A stretch of DNA of 64,000 bases from Salmonella bongori NCTC 12419 (lineage in GTDB: Bacteria > Pseudomonadota > Gammaproteobacteria > Enterobacterales > Enterobacteriaceae). Positions 34,824 through 44,650 of this stretch are shown here, piece after piece. Position 1 is the stretch's first letter. Each line of letters opens with the position of its first letter. The position numbers were made by a program, and so were the translations under genes. The notes beneath the pieces are model-generated. The model saw only the letters and a list, made by a program, of their open reading frames with translations, did no database searches and had not been told where the DNA came from. Location of the stretch: assembly GCF_000252995.1 (NCBI RefSeq), contig NC_015761.1, forward strand, positions 1,922,001 through 1,986,000. The letters are read 5' to 3'.

Positions 34824-36506
34824 ATGAGTGCGACTGCATCAACTGCAACCCAACCTAAACCTCTCGAGTGGCTTAATCGCCTGCGCGCGAATCCCCGAAT
34901 TCCGTTAATTGTGGCCGGTTCTGCTGCCGTGGCTATCATCGTGGCGATGGTGTTATGGGCCAAATCCCCCGACTACCGCACACTGTTCAGCAACCTTACC
35001 GATCAGGATGGCGGCGCGATTGTCGCGCAACTGACCCAGATGAACATCCCTTACCGCTTTGCCAATGGCAGCGGCGCGATTGAAGTGCCCGCCGACAAAG
35101 TGCATGAATTGCGCCTGCGTCTGGCACAACAGGGACTGCCTAAAGGCGGTGCGGTGGGCTTTGAACTGCTTGACCAGGAAAAATTTGGTATCAGTCAGTT
35201 CAGCGAACAGGTGAATTATCAGCGCGCGCTGGAAGGCGAACTGGCCCGGACGATCGAGACGCTGGGTCCGGTAAAGAGCGCCCGCGTTCATCTGGCGATG
35301 CCAAAACCGTCGCTTTTTGTTCGGGAACAAAAAGCCCCTTCTGCTTCCGTCACCGTCACTCTGGAACCGGGCCGGGCACTGGATGAAGGACAAATTAGCG
35401 CCGTGGTCCATCTGGTTTCCAGCGCAGTCGCCGGTTTACCGCCGGGCAACGTCACGCTGGTGGATCAGTCAGGCCATCTTCTCACCCAATCGAATACCAG
35501 CGGTCGCGACCTTAATGACGCGCAATTAAAATTCGCTAACGATGTAGAAAGCCGTATCCAGCGCCGTATCGAAGCCATTCTGTCACCTATCGTCGGGAAC
35601 GGGAATGTTCACGCTCAGGTCACCGCCCAGCTGGATTTCGCCAACAAGGAACAGACGGAAGAGCACTACAGCCCGAACGGTGATGCGTCGAAGGCGACCC
35701 TGCGTTCACGCCAGTTGAATATCAGCGAACAGGTCGGCGCGGGTTATCCCGGCGGCGTGCCTGGCGCACTATCAAACCAACCTGCGCCGCCTAACGAAGC
35801 GCCGATCGCCACGCCGCCGGCCAATCAGCAAAACGCGCAGAATACGCAGCAAACCAGTACCCGTACGAACAGTGACAACGCCGGCCCACGCAGTACGCAG
35901 CGTAATGAAACCAGCAACTACGAGGTGGATCGCACCATTCGCCACACCAAAATGAATGTGGGTGATATTGAGCGCCTTTCGGTTGCCGTCGTGGTGAATT
36001 ACAAAACGCTGGCGGACGGCAAACCGCTGCCGCTGACTGCGGCTCAAATGAAACAGATTGAGGATCTGACCCGCGAAGCGATGGGCTTTTCAGATAAACG
36101 TGGCGATACGCTGAACGTGGTGAATTCACCGTTTACCGCAGTGGATGAAACCGGCGGCGAACTGCCCTTCTGGCAACAGCAGTCCTTTATCGATCAGCTG
36201 ATCGCAGCCGGTCGCTGGTTGCTGGTGCTGCTGGTGGCCTGGATTCTGTGGCGCAAAGCGGTACGTCCACAACTGACGCGACGTGTCGAAGAAGCGAAAG
36301 CGGCACAGGAACAAGCTCAGGTTCGTCAGGAAACCGAAGAAGCCGTGGAAGTCCGCCTCAGCAAAGACGAGCAACTCCAGCAACGTCGGGCTAACCAACG
36401 TCTGGGCGCCGAGGTGATGAGCCAGCGTATTCGCGAAATGTCAGATAACGATCCGCGCGTGGTGGCGCTGGTCATTCGCCAGTGGATGAGTAACGATCAT
36501 GAGTAA
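34824..36506 (+). CDS. fliF: Flagellar MS-ring protein FliF
   Basis: FliF builds the MS ring in the inner membrane that carries the rotor and export gate. The 560-residue protein has an N-terminal membrane helix (about residues 27-47, PLIVAGSAAVAIIVAMVLW). Periplasmic ring-building motifs follow, then a disordered Gln/Asn-rich stretch near residues 305-355 (ANQQNAQNTQQTSTRTNSDN). A second helix (LLVLLVAWILW) and the C-terminal FliG-binding tail complete it. It opens fliFGHIJK and overlaps fliG by eight bases. Confidence 0.98.
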   Translation: MSATASTATQPKPLEWLNRLRANPRIPLIVAGSAAVAIIVAMVLWAKSPDYRTLFSNLTDQDGGAIVAQLTQMNIPYRFANGSGAIEVPADKVHELRLRLAQQGLPKGGAVGFELLDQEKFGISQFSEQVNYQRALEGELARTIETLGPVKSARVHLAMPKPSLFVREQKAPSASVTVTLEPGRALDEGQISAVVHLVSSAVAGLPPGNVTLVDQSGHLLTQSNTSGRDLNDAQLKFANDVESRIQRRIEAILSPIVGNGNVHAQVTAQLDFANKEQTEEHYSPNGDASKATLRSRQLNISEQVGAGYPGGVPGALSNQPAPPNEAPIATPPANQQNAQNTQQTSTRTNSDNAGPRSTQRNETSNYEVDRTIRHTKMNVGDIERLSVAVVVNYKTLADGKPLPLTAAQMKQIEDLTREAMGFSDKRGDTLNVVNSPFTAVDETGGELPFWQQQSFIDQLIAAGRWLLVLLVAWILWRKAVRPQLTRRVEEAKAAQEQAQVRQETEEAVEVRLSKDEQLQQRRANQRLGAEVMSQRIREMSDNDPRVVALVIRQWMSNDHE

Positions 36507-37494
36507 TCTTAGCGGTACCGATAAAAGCGTCATTCTGTTGATGACAATTGGCGAAGACCGGGCGGCAGAGGTGTTTAAACACCTCTCCACCCGCGAAGTC
36601 CAGGCGCTGAGTACAGCAATGGCTAACGTACGTCAGATCTCCAACAAACAACTGACGGACGTTCTGTCGGAGTTTGAGCAGGAAGCGGAACAGTTCGCCG
36701 CGCTGAATATCAACGCCAATGAATACCTGCGTTCCGTTCTGGTCAAAGCGCTGGGCGAAGAACGCGCCTCCAGTCTGCTGGAAGATATTCTGGAAACGCG
36801 CGATACCACCAGCGGTATCGAAACGCTCAACTTTATGGAGCCGCAGAGCGCCGCCGATCTGATTCGCGACGAGCACCCGCAGATTATCGCTACCATACTG
36901 GTACACCTCAAACGAGGCCAGGCCGCCGATATTCTGGCGCTGTTTGATGAGCGCCTGCGACATGATGTGATGCTGCGTATCGCCACCTTTGGCGGTGTGC
37001 AACCTGCGGCGCTGGCGGAGTTAACCGAAGTGCTCAATGGCCTGCTCGACGGGCAGAATCTCAAACGCAGCAAAATGGGTGGCGTGAGAACCGCGGCGGA
37101 AATCATCAACCTGATGAAAACACAGCAGGAAGAAGCGGTTATTACCGCCGTACGCGAATTCGACGGTGAACTGGCGCAGAAAATCATTGACGAAATGTTC
37201 CTGTTCGAAAATCTGGTGGATGTGGACGATCGCAGCATCCAGCGTTTGCTGCAGGAAGTGGATTCCGAGTCGCTGCTGATCGCGCTGAAAGGCGCCGAGC
37301 CGCCGTTACGCGAAAAATTCCTGCGCAATATGTCCCAGCGCGCCGCCGATATCCTGCGCGACGATCTTGCCAACCGTGGCCCGGTTCGTCTGTCTCAGGT
37401 AGAAAACGAGCAAAAAGCGATTCTGCTTATTGTGCGTCGTCTGGCGGAAACCGGCGAAATGGTGATTGGCAGCGGCGAGGATACCTATGTCTAA
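36499..37494 (+). CDS. fliG: Flagellar switch protein FliG
   Basis: FliG is the rotor protein that takes torque from MotA. The 331-residue protein has the EHPQIIATILVHLKRGQAADIL region in the middle domain (shown for its EHPQ motif). The C-terminal torque helix has the charged residues in VDVDDRSIQRLLQEVDSESLL. It overlaps fliF by eight bases and fliH by eight bases. Confidence 0.98.
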   Translation: MSNLSGTDKSVILLMTIGEDRAAEVFKHLSTREVQALSTAMANVRQISNKQLTDVLSEFEQEAEQFAALNINANEYLRSVLVKALGEERASSLLEDILETRDTTSGIETLNFMEPQSAADLIRDEHPQIIATILVHLKRGQAADILALFDERLRHDVMLRIATFGGVQPAALAELTEVLNGLLDGQNLKRSKMGGVRTAAEIINLMKTQQEEAVITAVREFDGELAQKIIDEMFLFENLVDVDDRSIQRLLQEVDSESLLIALKGAEPPLREKFLRNMSQRAADILRDDLANRGPVRLSQVENEQKAILLIVRRLAETGEMVIGSGEDTYV

Positions 37495-38194
37495 TGAATT
37501 GCCGTGGCAAGTCTGGACGCCGGACGATCTCGCCCCGCCGCCAGCGGCATTTGTTCCAGCCGAATCTGACAACGTCATCCTGACAGAAGACGCACCGGAG
37601 CCCGAACTCACCGCCGAACAACAGCGGGAACAAGAACTGGCGCAACTGAAAATACAGGCACACGAACAGGGTTATAACGCCGGGCTGGCGGAAGGTCGGC
37701 AAAAAGGACACACGCAAGGATATCAGGAAGGATTAGCGCAAGGACTGGAGCAAGGACAAGCCCAGGCCCAGGCCCAGCAGGCACCGCTCCATGCCCGAAT
37801 GCAGCAGTTGGTCAGTGAGTTTCAGAATACCCTTGACGCGCTCGATAGCGTCATCGCCTCACGATTAATGCAAATGGCCCTGGAGGCCGCGCGTCAGGTC
37901 ATCGGCCAGACGCCAGCGGTGGACAATTCCGCGCTAATCAAACAGATCCAGCAACTGTTGCAGCAGGAGCCGCTCTTTAGCGGCAAGCCACAGTTGCGCG
38001 TACATCCGGACGACTTACAGCGGGTGGAAGAGATGCTGGGCGCCACGCTTAGCCTTCACGGCTGGCGGCTACGCGGCGATCCGACGCTGCACCACGGCGG
38101 ATGTAAAGTCTCTGCTGATGAGGGCGATCTGGACGCCAGCGTCGCCACTCGCTGGCAAGAGTTGTGCCGTCTGGCGGCGCCGGGAGTACTCTGA
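37487..38194 (+). CDS. fliH: Flagellar export ATPase regulator FliH
   Basis: The 235-residue peripheral-stalk protein links the FliI ATPase to FliN. It shows the long GxxxG repeat run characteristic of FliH (GYNAGLAEGRQKGHTQGYQE onward, to about residue 85), followed by an Ala/Gln-rich stretch. The start MSNELPWQVW is chosen by family match and overlaps the end of fliG. Its stop shares one base with the fliI start. Confidence 0.97.
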   Translation: MSNELPWQVWTPDDLAPPPAAFVPAESDNVILTEDAPEPELTAEQQREQELAQLKIQAHEQGYNAGLAEGRQKGHTQGYQEGLAQGLEQGQAQAQAQQAPLHARMQQLVSEFQNTLDALDSVIASRLMQMALEAARQVIGQTPAVDNSALIKQIQQLLQQEPLFSGKPQLRVHPDDLQRVEEMLGATLSLHGWRLRGDPTLHHGGCKVSADEGDLDASVATRWQELCRLAAPGVL

Positions 38195-39564
38195 TGACCA
38201 CGCGTCTGACCCGCTGGCTTACCGCGCTCGACAACTTTGAGGCCAAAATGGCGTTGCTACCAGCGGTGCGTCGTTACGGGCGTTTAACCCGCGCTACCGG
38301 TCTGGTGCTGGAGGCAACCGGACTCCAGCTTCCTCTGGGCGCAACCTGCATTATTGAACGCCAGGAAGGCCCCGAAACCAAAGAGGTGGAATCGGAAGTC
38401 GTTGGTTTTAATGGTCAGCGTCTGTTTTTAATGCCGCTGGAAGAGGTCGAAGGCATTCTGCCTGGCGCCCGCGTTTACGCCCGTAATGGGCATGGCGATG
38501 GGCTGCAAAGCGGCAAACAATTACCGCTCGGCCCTGCCCTGCTTGGCCGGGTACTGGATGGCGGCGGTAAACCGCTCGACGGTCTGCCCGCGCCAGATAC
38601 CACAGAAACCGGCGCGTTAATCACGCCGCCGTTTAACCCACTCCAGCGAACGCCAATTGAGCATGTGCTGGATACCGGCGTACGCGCGATCAACGCCTTG
38701 TTAACCGTAGGACGCGGTCAGCGTATGGGGCTTTTTGCCGGTTCCGGCGTCGGTAAGTCAGTTCTGCTTGGCATGATGGCGCGCTATACGCGGGCGGACG
38801 TGATTGTCGTGGGTCTTATCGGCGAGCGTGGCCGGGAAGTCAAAGATTTTATCGAAAATATTCTCGGCCCTGACGGTCGCGCGCGTTCGGTCGTCATTGC
38901 CGCCCCGGCCGATGTCTCGCCGCTGCTGCGTATGCAAGGCGCCGCCTATGCAACCCGCATTGCCGAAGACTTTCGCGATCGCGGCCAGCATGTGTTGCTG
39001 ATTATGGATTCACTCACCCGTTATGCGATGGCGCAGCGTGAAATTGCGCTGGCTATTGGCGAACCGCCAGCAACGAAAGGTTATCCGCCGTCGGTGTTTG
39101 CAAAGTTGCCGGCGCTGGTCGAACGTGCCGGTAATGGCATCCACGGCGGCGGCTCTATCACCGCATTTTATACCGTGTTGACTGAGGGGGACGACCAGCA
39201 AGACCCCATTGCCGACTCAGCACGCGCGATCCTCGACGGGCATATCGTGTTGTCCCGCCGTCTGGCGGAGGCTGGACACTATCCGGCCATTGATATCGAA
39301 GCGTCAATCAGCCGCGCGATGACTGCACTCATTAGCGAGCAGCACTATGCGCGGGTACGGCTATTTAAACAATTGCTTTCCAGTTTCCAGCGTAACCGCG
39401 ATCTGGTCAGCGTCGGCGCCTATGCCAAAGGCAGCGATCCGATGCTGGATAAAGCCATTACCTTATGGCCGCAATTAGAAGCGTTTTTACAGCAAGGTAT
39501 TTTTGAACGGGCCGACTGGGAGGCCTCTCTCCAGGCGCTCGATTTAATTTTCCCGACGGTGTGA
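38194..39564 (+). CDS. fliI: Flagellum-specific ATPase FliI
   Basis: The 456-residue hexameric ATPase of the flagellar type III export apparatus resembles F1-beta. Walker A is GLFAGSGVGKSVLLG (about residue 180), Walker B lies in QHVLLIMDSLTRYA, and the catalytic Glu is in IGERGREVKDFIE. The start MTTRLTRWLTALDNFEAK overlaps the fliH stop, so translation is coupled. Upstream open frame is ignored. Confidence 0.98.
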   Translation: MTTRLTRWLTALDNFEAKMALLPAVRRYGRLTRATGLVLEATGLQLPLGATCIIERQEGPETKEVESEVVGFNGQRLFLMPLEEVEGILPGARVYARNGHGDGLQSGKQLPLGPALLGRVLDGGGKPLDGLPAPDTTETGALITPPFNPLQRTPIEHVLDTGVRAINALLTVGRGQRMGLFAGSGVGKSVLLGMMARYTRADVIVVGLIGERGREVKDFIENILGPDGRARSVVIAAPADVSPLLRMQGAAYATRIAEDFRDRGQHVLLIMDSLTRYAMAQREIALAIGEPPATKGYPPSVFAKLPALVERAGNGIHGGGSITAFYTVLTEGDDQQDPIADSARAILDGHIVLSRRLAEAGHYPAIDIEASISRAMTALISEQHYARVRLFKQLLSSFQRNRDLVSVGAYAKGSDPMLDKAITLWPQLEAFLQQGIFERADWEASLQALDLIFPTV

Positions 39565-39585
39565 TAAAGCAGGAGGGCGACGATC

Positions 39586-40029
39586 ATGGCACAACATGGC
39601 GCTCTGGGAACACTTAAAGATTTGGCCGAAAAAGAGGTGGATGATGCAGCACGTTTACTGGGCGAAATGCGTCGCGGCTGCCAGCAGGCGGAAGAACAAC
39701 TCAAAATGCTGATCGATTATCAGAATGAGTATCGCAGTAATCTGAACACCGATATGGGCAAAGGCATCGCCAGTAATCGCTGGATCAACTACCAGCAATT
39801 TATTCAGACGCTGGAAAAAGCGATAGAACAGCATCGCCTGCAACTTACACAGTGGACGCAAAAAGTCGACCTGGCGCTGAAGAGCTGGCGTGAAAAAAAA
39901 CAGCGTCTTCAGGCCTGGCAAACCTTACAGGACCGACAAACCGCGGCAGCGTTGTTAGCTGAAAACCGCATGGACCAGAAAAAGATGGATGAATTTGCTC
40001 AGCGTGCAGCAATGAGGAAACCCGAATGA
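39586..40029 (+). CDS. fliJ: Flagellar export chaperone FliJ
   Basis: The 147-residue two-helix coiled-coil protein acts as the central stalk of FliI, like F1-gamma, and couples it to FlhA. The sequence is almost all heptads with many Gln, Lys and Glu (LEKAIEQHRLQLTQWTQKVD). It overlaps fliK by four bases. Confidence 0.97.
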   Translation: MAQHGALGTLKDLAEKEVDDAARLLGEMRRGCQQAEEQLKMLIDYQNEYRSNLNTDMGKGIASNRWINYQQFIQTLEKAIEQHRLQLTQWTQKVDLALKSWREKKQRLQAWQTLQDRQTAAALLAENRMDQKKMDEFAQRAAMRKPE

Positions 40030-41252
40030 TCACCCTGCCCCAACTGATCGCTACCGATACCGATATGACCGCAGGTCTGACGTCAGAAAAAACTGCCGGT
40101 TCAGCCCAGGATTTTCTGGCGCTACTGGCGGGAGCGTTAGGCACAGATGGCGCACAGGGTAAAGACGCGCGCATCACGCTTGCCGATTTACAGGCGGCGG
40201 GGAGCAAATTGCAAAAAGGGTTATTGACCCAACATGGCGATCCGGTTCAGGCGGCGAAGCTTGCCGACCTGCTGGCGCAAAAAGCGCATACGGCGGATGA
40301 AACGTTAACGGATCTGACGCAGGCGCAACATCTCCTGTCTACGCTAACGCCATCGTTGAAAACCAGCGCCCTGGCCGCATTGAACAAAACAGCGCAGCAG
40401 GATGAGAAAACGCATGTCCTTAGCGATGAGGATCTCGCCAGTCTGAGCGCCTTATTCGCCATGCTGCCCGGTCAACCTATCGCAACGCCTGCCGCCGGAG
40501 AAATACCGGCTGAAAATCACATCGCTTTACCATCGCTGCTACGCGGCGATATGCGATCTGCGCCACAGGAAGAGACGCATACGCTCTCTTTTAGCGAACA
40601 TGAAAAAGGGAAAACGGACGCAACACTGGCGCGTGCCAGTGACGATCGCGCCACGGGACAATCACTGACGCCACTGGTCGTCGCGGCAGCGGCGACCAGC
40701 GCGAAAACAGATATTGACAGTGCGCCCTCCCCGGTAATGTCAGGCGCGGCACTGCCGACCCTCAGCAGCGCTACGGCGCAGGCGCAACCGCACCCTGCCG
40801 CGTCCGCCCCGGTACTCAGCGCGCCATTAGGCAGCCATGAATGGCAGCAGGCCCTCAGCCAGCAGGTCACGTTATTTACGCGTCAGGGACAGCAAAGCGC
40901 ACAGCTGCGGCTGCATCCGGAAGAGTTAGGCCAGGTGCATATTTCGCTCAAGCTGGATGATAACCAGGCGCAACTCCAGATGGTGTCGCCGCACAGTCAT
41001 GTCCGCGCCGCTTTGGAAGCCGCCCTGCCCATGTTAAGAACTCAACTGGCGGAGAGCGGGATTCAGTTAGGCCAAAGCAGTATCAGTAGCGAAAGTTTTG
41101 CCGGGCAACAGCAATCGTCATCGCAGCAACAACAGCCTGCCCGCGCCCAACACGTGGACACGTTTGCCGCTGATGATGATGCCGTGTTAGCCGCGCCAGC
41201 CTCACTTCAGGCTACCGCGCGCGGCAATGGCGCAGTGGATATCTTCGCCTAA
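40026..41252 (+). CDS. fliK: Hook-length control protein FliK
   Basis: FliK measures hook length and switches export to filament proteins. The 408-residue protein has a low-complexity Ala/Thr/Ser/Pro-rich N-terminal ruler. The C-terminal switch domain (about residues 270-370) contains LRLHPEELGQVHISLKLDD, the typical FliK motif. The tail is Gln-rich (QQQSSSQQQQPARAQ). Length is near the usual 405 residues. It ends the fliFGHIJK run. Confidence 0.97.
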   Translation: MITLPQLIATDTDMTAGLTSEKTAGSAQDFLALLAGALGTDGAQGKDARITLADLQAAGSKLQKGLLTQHGDPVQAAKLADLLAQKAHTADETLTDLTQAQHLLSTLTPSLKTSALAALNKTAQQDEKTHVLSDEDLASLSALFAMLPGQPIATPAAGEIPAENHIALPSLLRGDMRSAPQEETHTLSFSEHEKGKTDATLARASDDRATGQSLTPLVVAAAATSAKTDIDSAPSPVMSGAALPTLSSATAQAQPHPAASAPVLSAPLGSHEWQQALSQQVTLFTRQGQQSAQLRLHPEELGQVHISLKLDDNQAQLQMVSPHSHVRAALEAALPMLRTQLAESGIQLGQSSISSESFAGQQQSSSQQQQPARAQHVDTFAADDDAVLAAPASLQATARGNGAVDIFA

Positions 41253-41356
41253 CGCCAGAGGTAGCATGATTATCCGCGTCTTTTCCACGCTTTGTCGTGG
41301 ACAGGACACGGGATAATCAGCCAATAAGCAGTACCGAAACAGGAAGCCCGTATCAG

Positions 41357-41824
41357 ATGACAGACTCCGCGATTAACAAAAAGAGCAAACGCTCGATTTG
41401 GATACCTTTGCTGGTGTTGATTACCCTCGCCGCCTGCGCAACCGCAGGTTATAGCTACTGGCGTATGCAGCAGCAACCGGCCACGCACGCTAAAGCGGAG
41501 CCACCACCGCCGCCCGCGCCGGTATTTTTTGCGCTGGATACGTTTACCGTCAATCTTGGCGAGGCGGATCGCGTGTTGTATATCGGCGTTACCCTGCGTC
41601 TGAAGGACGAAGCGACGCGTGCGCGACTGAATGAATATCTACCGGAAGTACGCAGCCGTCTGCTATTGCTATTTTCCCGCCAGAATGCCGCCGAGCTCTC
41701 AACACAAGCAGGCAAACAAAAACTGATTGCCGCTATTAAAGAGACGCTGGCCGCGCCGCTCGTTGCCGGACAACCAAAACAGGTCGTCACCGACGTGCTT
41801 TATACAGCTTTTATTCTGCGGTAA
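41357..41824 (+). CDS. fliL: Flagellar basal body-associated protein FliL
   Basis: The 155-residue inner-membrane protein surrounds the stator and strengthens the motor, and is needed for swarming. A single helix (WIPLLVLITLAACATAGYSYW, residues 15-35, shown only in outline by I16-A31) is followed by a linker with PPPPPAP and a periplasmic domain. The start MTDSAINKKSKRS is chosen by family match. It opens fliLMNOPQR, four bases before fliM. Confidence 0.96.
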   Translation: MTDSAINKKSKRSIWIPLLVLITLAACATAGYSYWRMQQQPATHAKAEPPPPPAPVFFALDTFTVNLGEADRVLYIGVTLRLKDEATRARLNEYLPEVRSRLLLLFSRQNAAELSTQAGKQKLIAAIKETLAAPLVAGQPKQVVTDVLYTAFILR

Positions 41825-41828
41825 AGAT

Positions 41829-42833
41829 ATGGGCGATAGTATTCTTTCTCAGGCTGAAATCGATGCGCTGTTAAATGGCGACAGCGACACCAAAGACGAA
41901 CCCACTCCGGGTATCGCAAGCGATAGCGATATTCGCCCTTACGATCCCAATACCCAGCGTCGCGTCGTGCGTGAACGTTTGCAGGCACTGGAGATCATTA
42001 ACGAGCGTTTCGCACGCCAGTTCCGGATGGGATTATTTAACCTGCTGCGCCGCAGCCCGGATATTACCGTGGGCGCTATACGTATTCAGCCGTATCACGA
42101 ATTTGCGCGTAACCTGCCGGTACCGACCAACCTGAACCTTATCCACCTGAAGCCGTTACGCGGCACCGGGCTGGTGGTGTTCTCGCCGAGTCTGGTGTTT
42201 ATTGCCGTTGATAACCTGTTTGGCGGTGATGGCCGCTTTCCGACCAAAGTCGAGGGCCGCGAGTTTACCCATACGGAACAGCGTGTCATCAACCGCATGC
42301 TGAAACTGGCGCTGGAAGGCTATAGCGACGCATGGAAAGCCATTAATCCGCTGGAAGTGGAGTATGTGCGTTCCGAAATGCAGGTAAAGTTTACCAATAT
42401 TACCACCTCGCCGAACGATATTGTCGTCAATACGCCATTTCATGTAGAGATAGGCAATCTGACCGGTGAATTTAACATCTGTCTGCCCTTTAGCATGATC
42501 GAGCCGCTGCGTGAACTATTGGTCAACCCGCCGCTGGAAAACTCGCGTCATGAAGATCAGAACTGGCGCGATAATCTGGTACGCCAGGTTCAACACTCTG
42601 AACTGGAGCTGGTGGCGAACTTTGCCGATATTCCGCTGCGTCTTTCTCAGATTCTGAAGCTGAAGCCCGGCGATGTACTGCCGATTGAAAAACCCGACCG
42701 CATTATTGCTCATGTGGACGGCGTGCCCGTACTCACCAGTCAATATGGCACCGTAAACGGGCAGTACGCGCTACGCGTAGAACATTTGATCAACCCAATT
42801 TTGAATTCGCTGAATGAGGAACAGCCCAAATGA
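41829..42833 (+). CDS. fliM: Flagellar switch protein FliM
   Basis: FliM forms the C ring and binds phosphorylated CheY. The 334-residue protein begins MGDSILSQAEIDALLNGDS, the conserved CheY-P docking peptide. The GGEGR-like FGGDGRFPTKVEGREFT segment and a SpoA-type C-terminal domain follow. The open frame extends 34 codons upstream into fliL but is not coding. It overlaps fliN by four bases. Confidence 0.98.
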   Translation: MGDSILSQAEIDALLNGDSDTKDEPTPGIASDSDIRPYDPNTQRRVVRERLQALEIINERFARQFRMGLFNLLRRSPDITVGAIRIQPYHEFARNLPVPTNLNLIHLKPLRGTGLVVFSPSLVFIAVDNLFGGDGRFPTKVEGREFTHTEQRVINRMLKLALEGYSDAWKAINPLEVEYVRSEMQVKFTNITTSPNDIVVNTPFHVEIGNLTGEFNICLPFSMIEPLRELLVNPPLENSRHEDQNWRDNLVRQVQHSELELVANFADIPLRLSQILKLKPGDVLPIEKPDRIIAHVDGVPVLTSQYGTVNGQYALRVEHLINPILNSLNEEQPK

Positions 42834-43243
42834 GTGACATGAATAATCCGTCCGATGAGAATACTGGCGCATTGGATGATCTGTGGGCTGACGCATTAAA
42901 CGAGCAAAAAGCGACCACCACTAAAAGCGCCGCCGACGCGGTTTTCCAACAGCTTGGCGGTGGCGATGTCAGCGGCGCTATGCAGGATATCGATCTGATT
43001 ATGGATATCCCGGTCAAATTGACCGTTGAACTGGGCCGCACGCGAATGACCATTAAAGAGTTGCTGCGCCTGACGCAGGGGTCAGTCGTCGCGCTGGACG
43101 GGCTGGCGGGCGAGCCGCTGGATATTCTGATTAACGGCTATCTGATTGCCCAGGGTGAAGTGGTCGTCGTGGCGGATAAGTACGGCGTACGTATTACCGA
43201 TATTATTACGCCATCCGAGCGTATGCGTCGTTTGAGCCGTTAA
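42830..43243 (+). CDS. fliN: Flagellar switch protein FliN
   Basis: The 137-residue C-ring protein also docks the FliH-FliI complex. The C-terminal SpoA domain has DIPVKLTVELGRTRMTIKEL and LDILINGYLIAQGEVVVVADK. It overlaps fliM by four bases and shares one base with fliO. Confidence 0.98.
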   Translation: MSDMNNPSDENTGALDDLWADALNEQKATTTKSAADAVFQQLGGGDVSGAMQDIDLIMDIPVKLTVELGRTRMTIKELLRLTQGSVVALDGLAGEPLDILINGYLIAQGEVVVVADKYGVRITDIITPSERMRRLSR

Positions 43244-43626
43244 TGATGAAGACACAGGCCACGGTTTCTCAACCCGCCACGCCAGCTACGTCGCCTCTTA
43301 TTCAGGTGAGCGGCGCGTTGATTGGCATTATTGCGCTCATTCTGGCGGCAGCCTGGGTGATTAAGCGTATGGGATTCTCCCCAAAAGGAAATAGCGCGCG
43401 TGAACTCAAGGTATCCGCCTGTGCCTCGCTCGGCCCGCGCGAACGCGTGATAATTGTTGAGGTCGAAAATGCACGTCTGGTACTGGGCGTGACCGCCTCG
43501 CAGATTAATCTGCTGCATACCCTTCCTCCTGCGAAGACAGATACGGATGCAGAAATGTCTGTGTCCCCACAGGCAGACTTCCAGAACATGATGAAAAGCT
43601 TAATCAAGCGTTCCGGGAGATCCTGA
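43243..43626 (+). CDS. fliO: Flagellar export assembly protein FliO
   Basis: FliO helps assemble the FliP ring of the export gate and is not part of the final gate. The 127-residue protein has one membrane helix (LIGIIALILAAAWVI, near residues 26-40) and a cytoplasmic SH3-like domain with RERVIIVEVENARLVLGV. Two ATGs stand in tandem; the first overlaps the fliN stop. It shares one base with fliP. Confidence 0.95.
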   Translation: MMKTQATVSQPATPATSPLIQVSGALIGIIALILAAAWVIKRMGFSPKGNSARELKVSACASLGPRERVIIVEVENARLVLGVTASQINLLHTLPPAKTDTDAEMSVSPQADFQNMMKSLIKRSGRS

Positions 43627-44363
43627 TGCGCCGTTTAGTATTTCTTTCTCTGGCGAGTTTGTGGCTTTTCAGTCCTGCCGCCGCTGCGCAGTTACCAGGG
43701 ATTATCAGCCAGCCGTTAGCGGGTGGGGGCCAAAGCTGGTCGTTATCTGTCCAGACCCTGGTCTTCATTACCTCGCTGACATTCCTGCCGGCGATTTTAC
43801 TGATGATGACCAGTTTCACCCGTATCATCATTGTCTTTGGCCTGCTGCGTAATGCGCTGGGGACGCCCTCGGCGCCGCCAAACCAGGTGCTGCTCGGACT
43901 GGCGCTGTTTTTGACCTTTTTTATTATGTCGCCCGTTATTGACAAGATTTATGTGGACGCTTATCAGCCCTTTAGCGAGCAAAAAATCTCAATGCAGGAG
44001 GCGCTGGAAAAAGGCGCGCAGCCGTTACGCGCATTTATGTTACGCCAGACCCGCGAAGCCGATCTGGCGCTATTTGCCCGGCTGGCCAATAGCGGTCCAT
44101 TACAGGGACCGGAAGCCGTACCGATGCGTATTCTCCTGCCCGCTTATGTCACCAGCGAATTAAAGACGGCGTTTCAGATCGGTTTTACGATTTTCATTCC
44201 ATTTTTGATTATCGATCTGGTGATCGCCAGCGTCCTGATGGCGTTAGGGATGATGATGGTGCCGCCTGCAACTATCGCCCTGCCGTTTAAGCTCATGCTG
44301 TTTGTCCTGGTCGATGGCTGGCAGTTGCTGGTAGGGTCGCTGGCCCAAAGCTTTTACAGTTAG
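43626..44363 (+). CDS. fliP: Flagellar export gate protein FliP
   Basis: FliP forms the pentameric core of the type III export gate. The 245-residue protein has a cleaved signal peptide (MRRLVFLSLASLWLFSPAAAAQ) and four membrane segments. The family motif FTRIIIVFGLLRNALGTPSAPP follows, with the conserved PPNQVLLGLALFLTFFIM region. It lies between fliO and fliQ. Confidence 0.97.
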   Translation: MRRLVFLSLASLWLFSPAAAAQLPGIISQPLAGGGQSWSLSVQTLVFITSLTFLPAILLMMTSFTRIIIVFGLLRNALGTPSAPPNQVLLGLALFLTFFIMSPVIDKIYVDAYQPFSEQKISMQEALEKGAQPLRAFMLRQTREADLALFARLANSGPLQGPEAVPMRILLPAYVTSELKTAFQIGFTIFIPFLIIDLVIASVLMALGMMMVPPATIALPFKLMLFVLVDGWQLLVGSLAQSFYS

Positions 44364-44372
44364 AGGCGTAAA

Positions 44373-44642
44373 ATGACTCCAGAATCCGTCATGATGATGG
44401 GCACCGAGGCGATGAAAGTCGCCCTTGCTCTGGCTGCGCCACTATTACTCGTCGCGCTGATTACCGGCCTCATTATCAGTATTTTACAGGCGGCGACTCA
44501 GATCAATGAAATGACGCTGTCGTTCATCCCCAAAATCGTCGCTGTCTTTATCGCCATTATCGTTGCCGGTCCGTGGATGCTTAACCTGCTGCTGGATTAC
44601 GTACGCACATTATTCAGCAACTTACCTTATATCATCGGATAA
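44373..44642 (+). CDS. fliQ: Flagellar export gate protein FliQ
   Basis: The 89-residue protein has two membrane helices and forms the lower part of the FliPQR gate. The sequence MTPESVMMMGTEAMKVALAL and QAATQINEMTLSFIPKI match the family completely. It lies 9 bases after fliP and 8 bases before fliR. Confidence 0.97.
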   Translation: MTPESVMMMGTEAMKVALALAAPLLLVALITGLIISILQAATQINEMTLSFIPKIVAVFIAIIVAGPWMLNLLLDYVRTLFSNLPYIIG

Positions 44643-44650
44643 ATAAGGCG

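Noticed and set aside
36633..37373. 246-codon open frame antisense to fliG
   Set aside because: Ser/Arg-rich shadow frame inside a well-identified gene.
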